Below are positions 1 to 5,213 of a DNA stretch of 5,291 bases, in pieces. Position 1 is the first letter of the stretch. Each line of letters opens with the position of its first letter. The notes beneath the pieces are model-generated. The model saw nothing but the letters and a program-made list of their open reading frames with translations, was not told where the DNA came from and did no database searches. This stretch comes from Candidatus Omnitrophota bacterium (GTDB taxonomy: Bacteria; Omnitrophota; Gorgyraeia; Duberdicusellales; 4484-171): the NCBI GenBank assembly GCA_023818995.1, contig JAMWDA010000109.1:1-5291 (forward strand), given 5' to 3'. A program made the position numbers and the translations under genes.

Positions 1-244
1 ATACTTCTTTGGTTTTAAGTTCACCGTAACTCCTATAATTTAAAGGAACATAGCAATGCCGACAATAAAAATTGCACCGATAAGTCAGTTCAAACATTAC
101 ACGCAAAAGAATTCTTTTATTCTTCGCAATTCTATGAATATTTTGCCAGAAAATAGAATAATCTTTATTTAACACTCTTTTATATAAAGAGTTCCCCCTA
201 TAAAAACCATTATAAAAATTCTCTAACTCTATTTTAAATAACAT
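1..244 (-). CDS. Radical SAM protein, N-terminal part (runs off the left edge)
   Basis: This is an open frame of 81 codons starting at ATG 244-242 and still open at base 1, so only the N-terminus is visible. Residues 52-65 read ELTYRCNFYCRHCY, with the CX3CX2C motif (C57, C61, C64) that binds the [4Fe-4S] cluster of radical SAM enzymes and is followed by the usual aromatic residue. About 50 residues precede the motif, more than in the two complete radical SAM proteins here (22-25), which leaves room for a small N-terminal extension. The start is set by an in-frame TGA at 262-260; the only alternative is a TTG at 259-257. No Shine-Dalgarno site is seen, and a stem-loop lies just upstream. It is closest to the 3080-4141 protein, sharing ELTYRCNF and 29 of 32 bases there. 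It is probably a third maturase or related enzyme of the locus. The SPASM region, if any, lies outside the window. Confidence 0.85.
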   Translation of the reverse strand, partial: MLFKIELENFYNGFYRGNSLYKRVLNKDYSIFWQNIHRIAKNKRILLRVMFELTYRCNFYCRHCYVPLNYRSYGELKTKEV

Positions 245-373
245 GAATATCGCAAACAATCATTGATAATGGTTTGCTTATATTCGTATGTAAATAAAAT
301 CGTCATAATCTTATCATTCTTCTAACGCTTTTCCAGCAAAAAATAAATAATACCTACCTAAACCTCAATGTTA
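245..373. other. Intergenic gap between the glycosyltransferase and the third radical SAM gene
   Basis: This 129-bp gap breaks the otherwise overlapping gene chain. On the minus strand it holds a weak promoter-like pair, TTGAGG (363-368) and TATTTT (340-345) with a 17-bp spacer, and the stem-loop at 252-277. No convincing gene is present. A 24-codon minus-strand frame (ATG ACG ATT...) runs into the start of the radical SAM gene but shows nothing recognisable. The third radical SAM gene may thus have its own weak promoter, or be read through from the operon. Confidence 0.35.
252..277 (-). promoter_or_regulatory. Stem-loop just upstream of the third radical SAM gene
   Basis: GCAAAC at 252-257 pairs perfectly with GTTTGC at 272-277, and CATT (261-264) pairs with AATG (268-271), leaving a 3-base loop and a 3-base bulge on one side. 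The structure ends 7 bases before the ATG at 244, where a ribosome binding site would sit, so in the transcript it could limit initiation. There is no T-run after it, so it is not a normal rho-independent terminator. Its function is inferred only. Confidence 0.35.
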
Positions 374-2035
374 TTATTTATTCTGAAAAAAACTTATAAA
401 ACCCTTTTTAAATAGCCACATTATATTATACCTAATGTCTCCTGTAGAAACATCTTTAAAAACTTTCTTTGTATAAGCTACAATCTCCTTTATATCACCC
501 ATTCTCTTTTCGTATAGAAAATTAAGTATAAAAAAAATAATTCTAATTGAGATTATACAAGATAACTCTTGAGGTATTATAATGCTAGAAAAAACCTTTG
601 TTTTTAGAAACATTCTACCTCTATTAGTAAGTATAAATTTTGTTTCACTATCTAAAATGTGAGTAGGGTAATGAGAGAAAGAAAAAAAATATTCAGGAAC
701 AAAAAGATTTCTCCTATGAGAAATAATTTTGCTACTTTTAGCTAATTCCGATAGATGTATCCACAGTCTTTCGTATAAAGGGATCAAAACTTGCCAGTCA
801 TACTTTTCCTTAATTATATTTTTAGCATTATTACCAAATAATAGACGCAAATTTTTATTCCCAACCAAAATTGTTAAGTACTCTTTCATCTTTTTAATAT
901 CAACACATACAGATTGTGATAAATAAAGGTGCTCTCTCTGCCAACCATAATCCCATAATAAACCATCAAATGAGTTTTTATAACAATTTATCCAATATGT
1001 AGGGATGAGAAAACCTGTCTTACCATGAATTACTGTATCTTTATATCCATTCCAATCAGAAACAACCGTAGGCAATCCAAAAGCCATTGCTTCTAATATT
1101 GTAAGCCCAAAGGATTCCTGAATATTATCCACGGGAGAAACAAATATATCACTTGCTGAATACACAATATCCTTATTTTTTACATTAAAGATAAATTTTA
1201 CATTAGATAATATACCTAATTCTCTAGCAAGGTTTTTAACCTTAAATCCATAATTACCTTGCATATTTACTCCACTTAAGAGTAGTAAAATATTTTTTTC
1301 TTTAGATACTATCTCTTTAAAAACTATCAATAAAGGGTCTAAGTCCGCTTTATCATAAATAGAGAACCTGCCAAAGTAGAGAATTATAAGTTTATCCATA
1401 GGTAAACCTAATCTTTTTTTCGCCATCGTTTTATCAATTAAATTATATTCTGTAGTATCTATACCAAAAGGTAAATAATCAATTCTACCACAATATTTTA
1501 AGGATAATCCAAATTTTTTATAAAAGGAATTAGAAAGTAATTTATTTAATTTTTGTACATACTTATATACACCCCTACTATTACAAATAATAGTATCAAA
1601 ATAATGTATCTCTGAAATAATATTATTTAAAAAAACATCTTTTATTTGACGAGGATAGCTCAGTGTCTCGAAAGCCATACCACATAGAGGAGAATATTTC
1701 TTCACATATTCTCGTAGAAAGGACAATTGAGAAAGACTGGTTCCCGTAGTAAAGAACACAATATAGTTTATTCTTTTTAGATATTTTAATTTATCAATAG
1801 CTATCACCCTTACCCTATCTGTACGGATACTCGCTCTTCCCAGACACTCTTTAAAATCATCTATTTCTCTTTTCCCATTAACAAAAAAATGGTATTCTTT
1901 AAAAGTTCCATATTTCAACAAAGCTCTATAAAAACTTTGAGAAGCAATCCATGCCCCATACACCATATTATCTTTAGAAACTCTCACATCTCTTTGAAAA
2001 GGAAGAAAATCAATCGAGCCTAGAAAATTATCCAT
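374..2035 (-). CDS. GT4-type (GT-B fold) glycosyltransferase with C-terminal extension
   Basis: A 553-aa protein that should transfer a sugar from a nucleotide-activated donor by a retaining GT-B mechanism. The C-terminal Rossmann half is typical of glycosyltransferase family 4: YLPFGID at 187-193, GRF at 222-224 followed by K229 in the donor-binding loop, and the EX7E motif E307-S-F-G-L-T-I-L-E315, then AMAFGLPTVVSDWNGYKDTV and a GKTGFLIP segment near 338-345. The N-terminal half (about 1-180) is the less conserved acceptor domain. Residues from about 440 to the end exceed the usual length of roughly 370-430 aa; a hydrophobic stretch lies near 492-506, and LTNRGRMFL plus IMWLFKKGFI near the end suggest a separate small domain, perhaps winged-helix-like. 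No signal peptide is seen, so it is probably cytoplasmic. The start overlaps the upstream radical SAM gene by 8 bp (2028-2035), indicating translational coupling; no Shine-Dalgarno site is seen. The acceptor could be the modified peptide or a glycan or lipid; the sequence does not decide. Confidence 0.88.
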   Translation of the reverse strand: MDNFLGSIDFLPFQRDVRVSKDNMVYGAWIASQSFYRALLKYGTFKEYHFFVNGKREIDDFKECLGRASIRTDRVRVIAIDKLKYLKRINYIVFFTTGTSLSQLSFLREYVKKYSPLCGMAFETLSYPRQIKDVFLNNIISEIHYFDTIICNSRGVYKYVQKLNKLLSNSFYKKFGLSLKYCGRIDYLPFGIDTTEYNLIDKTMAKKRLGLPMDKLIILYFGRFSIYDKADLDPLLIVFKEIVSKEKNILLLLSGVNMQGNYGFKVKNLARELGILSNVKFIFNVKNKDIVYSASDIFVSPVDNIQESFGLTILEAMAFGLPTVVSDWNGYKDTVIHGKTGFLIPTYWINCYKNSFDGLLWDYGWQREHLYLSQSVCVDIKKMKEYLTILVGNKNLRLLFGNNAKNIIKEKYDWQVLIPLYERLWIHLSELAKSSKIISHRRNLFVPEYFFSFSHYPTHILDSETKFILTNRGRMFLKTKVFSSIIIPQELSCIISIRIIFFILNFLYEKRMGDIKEIVAYTKKVFKDVSTGDIRYNIMWLFKKGFISFFQNK

Positions 2036-3083
2036 GATATTTAATTTCTGAAAATAAACAACACCTTTTACAGAGTTCTATATCTATATTCTTTTTATTC
2101 CTTTTATAGATTAACTGTCGTAATATATAATATGACTGGGAATTCCAAATATCATCTAATAACTGGTATCTAACATTACCCAACCAGTCTCCCGTATCCA
2201 TCATAGGACAAGGATAAACATTACCAAAAACATCAAGGAAAATACTATTCCACAGCATATTACACTCTTGATGATAACCTTTTATATTTAAAGAAAAATT
2301 TAATCTAATTCCATAAGCTCTACATTTTTCCTCCAAACACACTATCTTTTTGATTAATTTAATAGATTGATCTTCTTTAATGTATAGATCAGGAAAAGAT
2401 AATTCAAAACGTTTTGTATTCACAATATTCCTACCAACCTTTAAATAAATATCTTTTACAACTGTTCTATCTACTAAAGATACATATACAAACCTTATAT
2501 AATTTACCCCTATTTTTTTTAATAGATCTGCCATTACATCAATATAATCGATGTTTTTCTTAGAAATCACACTCATAACCCCTATAGCTGGACTATCTAT
2601 TCGGTACCGTTTTTGTAACCTATGAATATAATAAATAGATTTAATAACTTTATCAAAACTTCCTCTTACTCCTCTTATTTTATCATGAATAGCCGCCGTA
2701 GGTCCATCGAGTGAGACTAAAAGTGAGTTAAGACCTGAAAAGATTATATCCTTTGCTAAACTCTCATTAATCAAAGTACCATTAGTTACAGTGTTAGTTT
2801 TAAAACCTAATTTATTAGCATATCTCACTAATTTTATAAATGAAGGGTTAAGAAAAGGTTCTCCTATCGTATCAAAAGCAATATATTGTACACCTCCCCA
2901 CCACTTAATTTCGTTAAGTATATTAATAAATTCTCTATACTCTAAATGTTTATTATCATCTTTATCTCTTATCTTTTTTCTCATCCAAACCCCACACATT
3001 TTACATCTAAGATTACACTCATCTGTAACAGTCAAAAATACAACTCTTGGTGGTGGGAGTTTTTCTTTAGAACTCTTTATCAT
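2028..3083 (-). CDS. Radical SAM protein with reduced SPASM (twitch-like) domain
   Basis: A 351-aa radical SAM enzyme. CX3CX2C is at C23-N-L-R-C27-K-M-C30, and the SAM-binding GEP motif is at 74-76 (FDTIGEPFLN). NTVTNGTLI at 96-105 and LLVSLDGP at 121-128 are further core strands of the partial TIM barrel. The C-terminus carries a shortened SPASM pattern: C274, then G287-NVYP-C292, then C338-KR-C341 with an extra C342. This is enough for one auxiliary Fe-S cluster rather than the two of a full SPASM domain. Such proteins modify peptides or small molecules by hydrogen abstraction with the 5'-deoxyadenosyl radical. ATG 3083-3081 overlaps the TGA stop of the upstream radical SAM gene (ATGA, 3080-3083), so the two are translated as a coupled pair. 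No Shine-Dalgarno site is evident. Its likely role is a second maturation step on the small peptide, or synthesis of a precursor for the glycosyltransferase; the specific reaction cannot be told. Confidence 0.9.
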   Translation of the reverse strand: MIKSSKEKLPPPRVVFLTVTDECNLRCKMCGVWMRKKIRDKDDNKHLEYREFINILNEIKWWGGVQYIAFDTIGEPFLNPSFIKLVRYANKLGFKTNTVTNGTLINESLAKDIIFSGLNSLLVSLDGPTAAIHDKIRGVRGSFDKVIKSIYYIHRLQKRYRIDSPAIGVMSVISKKNIDYIDVMADLLKKIGVNYIRFVYVSLVDRTVVKDIYLKVGRNIVNTKRFELSFPDLYIKEDQSIKLIKKIVCLEEKCRAYGIRLNFSLNIKGYHQECNMLWNSIFLDVFGNVYPCPMMDTGDWLGNVRYQLLDDIWNSQSYYILRQLIYKRNKKNIDIELCKRCCLFSEIKYHG

Positions 3084-4141
3084 GCAATTAACTTTATATC
3101 ATTTATTGATTCTCGTATCTTTTTAGCTAAGTTACAATAATATTTAACATGTCCCTCTTCATTACCTACTTCTAAATAAGCTCTTGAAGGACACCAGTAA
3201 CATACAGACCTTAATTGGCACTCTTTACATTTAGAATTGGTTCTAAACTCTTCATAAAGAAGATTAGGAATCCACTCATAAAAACATTTTCTAAAAGAAT
3301 TATTTAACAAATTGCCACCAAATTTATTAGAAAGAAGACAAAACCTAAGTTCTCCAGAGGGATTTATAAAAAAATATTCTCTCCAAATATTGCATTGATA
3401 TAAATATTTTTTATCTCTCTCTAAAGATAAAAATGAGAAATCATAATCTGGAAACATAAAGAATTTACTCCAACGTTGCTTTATAAACCATATATGTGCC
3501 TCTGGAGAAATTCTATATTTAAGTGGAGTTATATCACCATTTAAACGTGGAAATATCATTAAATCATATCTGAAAATACACACACCTTTTTTCTTACTTA
3601 ATATTTCTTCGCTAAACTTCCCTATTCTTAAAATTTCATTTTGATTCTGCCGTAATATAGGAGTCTTTAAACATACAAAAAAACCGCGTCTCTTCAAATC
3701 CTTTATTACACCAACTATATCATTAATGCGAGCTGAAACTTTGGTTATTGATTCGTATGTATGATTTGTAATAGCTGGTAACGTTATTTCTATTTTAGAT
3801 GGTGGATATTTTATAAGGTATTTTATAAGCTTTTGAGTAAAAAGTTGACCATTAGTAAAAATAGTTACAATAAAGCCTTTCTTTTTAGCATAACTATAAA
3901 TCTCTAAAAAATCTTCCCTTATTAATGGTTCACCACCGCTAAAAACTAAATATAAACACCCTCCTTCCCAAATTTTATCTAAAATATGTTTCCACTCTAA
4001 AACATTTAACTCTTTTTCTTTATCTTCCAAACCTTTACAATAACAGTGCACACAATTAAAATTACACCGATAAGTAAGTTCAATATGCCCTCTTAGAAAA
4101 TCTTTACGTCTGAAAATTTGAAGAGAAATATTTTTTATCAT
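3080..4141 (-). CDS. Radical SAM/SPASM protein, candidate peptide maturase
   Basis: A 353-aa enzyme with the radical SAM core and a full SPASM domain. C26-N-F-N-C30-V-H-C33 is the CX3CX2C cluster site, and SGGEP at 68-72 binds the SAM amino group. FTNGQL at 95-100 is a core strand. The C-terminal cysteines follow the SPASM plan: C250, G263-ELRF-C268, a gap, C305-X2-C308-X5-C314-X2-C317, a gap, and C336. Seven cysteines could ligate two auxiliary [4Fe-4S] clusters, as in PqqE, anSME and the sactipeptide and ranthipeptide maturases. The third spacing is CX2C where CX3C is common. The start at 4141 is fixed by an in-frame TAG directly before the ATG; no Shine-Dalgarno site precedes it. It is the first enzyme gene after the small Cys-rich peptide, but an IS3 remnant lies between them. 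The 4-bp overlap with the next radical SAM gene marks an operon. Thioether or C-C crosslinking of the peptide is an inference from the family. Confidence 0.92.
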   Translation of the reverse strand: MIKNISLQIFRRKDFLRGHIELTYRCNFNCVHCYCKGLEDKEKELNVLEWKHILDKIWEGGCLYLVFSGGEPLIREDFLEIYSYAKKKGFIVTIFTNGQLFTQKLIKYLIKYPPSKIEITLPAITNHTYESITKVSARINDIVGVIKDLKRRGFFVCLKTPILRQNQNEILRIGKFSEEILSKKKGVCIFRYDLMIFPRLNGDITPLKYRISPEAHIWFIKQRWSKFFMFPDYDFSFLSLERDKKYLYQCNIWREYFFINPSGELRFCLLSNKFGGNLLNNSFRKCFYEWIPNLLYEEFRTNSKCKECQLRSVCYWCPSRAYLEVGNEEGHVKYYCNLAKKIRESINDIKLIA

Positions 4142-4192
4142 CTAATAAACAAAAATCAAAATATTTTATTTAATTATTTAAAGAGGGGGACA

Positions 4193-4622
4193 ATGAAATA
4201 CCGTAAATGAGACACAAAAACTAAAATAAAAATACTCTTAGTAAATAACCAAGAGTCTGTTTCCTTATTGGTCAAATGAACTACAAACTAAAGGACATTT
4301 GATCTTTGAATGTAATAAACTATCTAAGAAAGAGTAGAAGTTAATAGAAGAACATATATCTGAACATACTTAAAGCATCGGTTTAATATCAATGTTAACA
4401 AAAAGCGTATATGCTTAGGAAGAGAATAATCTCACGTACATCAGAAAAATTTAGGAATCAACTCTCGATATTGAATAGGAGATAAAAAACTATATGAGAA
4501 AGAGCATTTACTCCTCATTACTAAAATCTATCTTAACAAATTGGGCACAGTATATCTTTAATAGTTTCACCTCTATGATTAATAAAATTATTGTACTCAA
4601 GTTATTAATAGGACTCCAATAA
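4193..4622 (+). pseudogene. Decayed IS3-family transposase (OrfA and OrfB fragments)
   Basis: The plus strand holds a broken, frameshifted transposase. A ribosome binding site (AGAGGGGG, 4183-4189) precedes ATG 4193, which reads MKYRK, a TGA in place of W, then DTKTKIKILL, matching the start of the IS3 OrfA helix-turn-helix (compare RKWxxxxKxKIVLE). In another frame 4266-4361 reads YWSNELQTKGHLIFE, then KLSKKE, stop, KLIEEHIS: the end of the HTH (YYKWRDxFL-like) and the following charged helix. 4364-4426 reads TYLKHRFNINVNKKRICLGRE, like the OrfB segment YLxxxFxVNxKRVyRLMRE. 4517-4558 reads ITKIYLNKLGTVYL and 4575 onward SMINKIIVLKL, like the DDE core around its first aspartate (DITxIxxxxGxVYLxxxIDxxxRKIVGYxL). 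Many stops, frameshifts and deletions make it nonfunctional; the C-terminal half of OrfB is gone. It lies antisense to the operon. I could not define terminal inverted repeats. Identification is by motif memory, not a search. Confidence 0.62.
4234..4256 (-). terminator. Weak hairpin followed by T-rich tract between peptide and enzymes
   Basis: On the minus strand ACTCTTGG (4256-4249) can pair with CTAAGAGT (4241-4234) in an 8-bp stem with one G-U pair and a 7-base loop. It is followed by ATTTTTATTTTAGTTTTT. It could partially end transcripts after the peptide gene, giving more precursor than enzyme mRNA. The stem is AT-rich and the T-tract is interrupted; it also lies inside the decayed IS3 coding region, so it may be accidental. 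Confidence 0.28.
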
Positions 4623-4642
4623 TTAACTCAGTAGTCTTCAAA

Positions 4643-4855
4643 TTACGAACTGGCAGAGGGACCCGATTGTTTACGACAATTATTGACTGTACCCTCCATC
4701 TTAAAATAACAACACGTAGTATCTGCCGGCTCCATAGATATATTTTCAACAGCATTATTAATATATCCGAAATAACAATTACACTGTAAAACTGCTTGTT
4801 CAGGATTTAAAGTAACCATCGTGATTTTTGGTCTAAATTTCGATTTATGATACAT
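4643..4855 (-). CDS. Putative RiPP precursor peptide (70 aa, five cysteines)
   Basis: A 70-aa peptide that I interpret as the substrate of the neighbouring radical SAM enzymes. The basic N-terminus (MYHKSKFRPK) runs into a leader-like block, PKITMVTLNPEQAVLQC at residues 9-25, of the type I associate with short uncharacterised peptides beside radical SAM genes; this is from memory and needs a search. The following 45 residues are the likely core: C25-X-C27, aromatic YFGY at 28-31, C48-C49, C60, and a small-residue tail (SGPSASS). There is no signal peptide or membrane segment. The start is secured by a very strong ribosome binding site, GGGGGAGGTGAG, 6 nt upstream, much better than any other in the window, as expected for a product needed in excess over its enzymes. 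An upstream sigma70-like promoter fits. The modification type (thioether, C-C or other crosslink) cannot be read from the sequence. It could alternatively be an unrelated small Cys protein. Confidence 0.78.
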   Translation of the reverse strand: MYHKSKFRPKITMVTLNPEQAVLQCNCYFGYINNAVENISMEPADTTCCYFKMEGTVNNCRKQSGPSASS

Positions 4856-4857
4856 AA

Positions 4858-4869
4858 CTCACCTCCCCC
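4858..4869 (-). promoter_or_regulatory. Strong Shine-Dalgarno site of the peptide gene
   Basis: On the minus strand GGGGGAGGTGAG lies directly upstream of ATG 4855, with 6 nt between GGAGG and the start codon. It decides the peptide start and predicts high translation. The other intact genes of the window show no comparable site. Confidence 0.85.
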
Positions 4870-4951
4870 AAGAAATGGTGATAATTTGTTTAACATCACA
4901 GTTAATAGGGAAAACACCATGCTTGCATTTCTTAATTATTCTATTAATCAT
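4859..4951 (-). CDS. Possible 30-codon leader ORF ending in the peptide's ribosome binding site
   Basis: ATG 4951-4949 opens a frame of 30 codons (starts MINRIIKKCKHGVF, ends ISWGR) whose TGA at 4861-4859 is part of the peptide's Shine-Dalgarno sequence and ends 3 nt before its ATG. If translated, ribosomes would pass over the peptide's start site, allowing coupling or attenuation. A GAGG lies about 13 nt upstream of the ATG, rather far. It contains two cysteines and a basic helix-like start. I recognise no family, and such a short frame may be chance. Confidence 0.2.
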   Translation of the reverse strand: MINRIIKKCKHGVFPINCDVKQIITISWGR

Positions 4952-5045
4952 CTCTATAGCTTTTCCTCTATATAAAATCCCTTTAAATAAATAGTCTTAT
5001 CTTTCAATAGAAAAATTTAACTTTTAAATTTATTAATATATTTAT

Positions 5046-5074
5046 ATCATCTCTGAAAACCTACTCCTTGTCAA
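5046..5074 (-). promoter_or_regulatory. Sigma70-like promoter for the peptide operon
   Basis: On the minus strand a consensus -35 box TTGACA (5074-5069) is followed after exactly 17 bp by GATGAT (5051-5046), a 4/6 match to TATAAT, then AT-rich sequence. Transcription would start near 5039 and give a leader of about 185 nt before the peptide gene. It points into the peptide and enzyme genes and lies shortly after the IS110-type transposase, so it could even be supplied by the element. Confidence 0.48.
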
Positions 5075-5137
5075 TCACTTTAATTGGGTTTAACCATTCA
5101 TCTCTTCGTCCTTATTAGAACAAGGTCTATTGATTCG

Positions 5138-5213
5138 CTCCCAGGCTTCCCAATCATTTTAACGGGCTCTATAAGTTTTGCCCAGAAAAAAATCTACCGG
5201 GCTTGCCTGGGAG
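5138..5213 (-). repeat. 9-bp perfect inverted repeat enclosing a structured GC-richer segment
   Basis: CTCCCAGGC (5138-5146) and GCCTGGGAG (5205-5213) are perfect reverse complements, 58 bp apart. Between them, on the minus strand, GCCCGG (5202-5197) can pair with CTGGGC (5185-5180) with one G-U pair, or GGGC (5183-5180) with GCCC (5167-5164). The segment overlaps the last transposase codons and the sequence after its stop. It is clearly richer in G+C than its surroundings. It may be a terminator-like or guide-RNA-like structure of the IS110-type element; function is inferred. Confidence 0.5.

Larger units (their letters stand above)
4856..5168. other. Leader and promoter region of the peptide operon
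   Basis: These 313 bases separate the IS110-type transposase end from the peptide gene. They hold, in minus-strand order, the second arm of a 9-bp inverted repeat (5138-5146), a sigma70-like promoter (5046-5074), about 185 nt of AT-rich leader with a possible 30-codon frame, a weak 5-bp inverted repeat (GTGAT 4878-4882, ATCAC 4895-4899), and the strong ribosome binding site. I do not recognise a known riboswitch or T-box. The IS end is not visible as a clear terminal repeat, so the exact boundary is unknown. Confidence 0.5.

Noticed and set aside
302..360. Minus-strand reading RYYLFFAGKALEE resembling DYLFKGILYRGKAIE upstream of the peptide gene (4950-4995)
   Set aside because: Looked like a repeated leader motif, but neither has a start codon before it, the spacing differs, and both lie in AT-rich DNA where TATTTATTT and GGAAAAGC can recur by chance.
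729..926. 65-codon plus-strand frame
   Set aside because: It lies wholly inside the well-supported glycosyltransferase gene on the other strand and has no recognisable protein features.
2791..3140. Two overlapping plus-strand frames of 111 and 64 codons
   Set aside because: They are antisense shadows of the N-terminal part of the second radical SAM protein and the end of the first; no ribosome binding site or family motif.
4193..4560. TGA read as tryptophan (an alternative genetic code)
   Set aside because: Some TGA codons fall where W is expected in the transposase-like reading, but the same region also has TAA and TAG stops and frameshifts, and genuine genes here use TGA as stop (ATGA overlap at 3080-3083). 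Decay explains it better.
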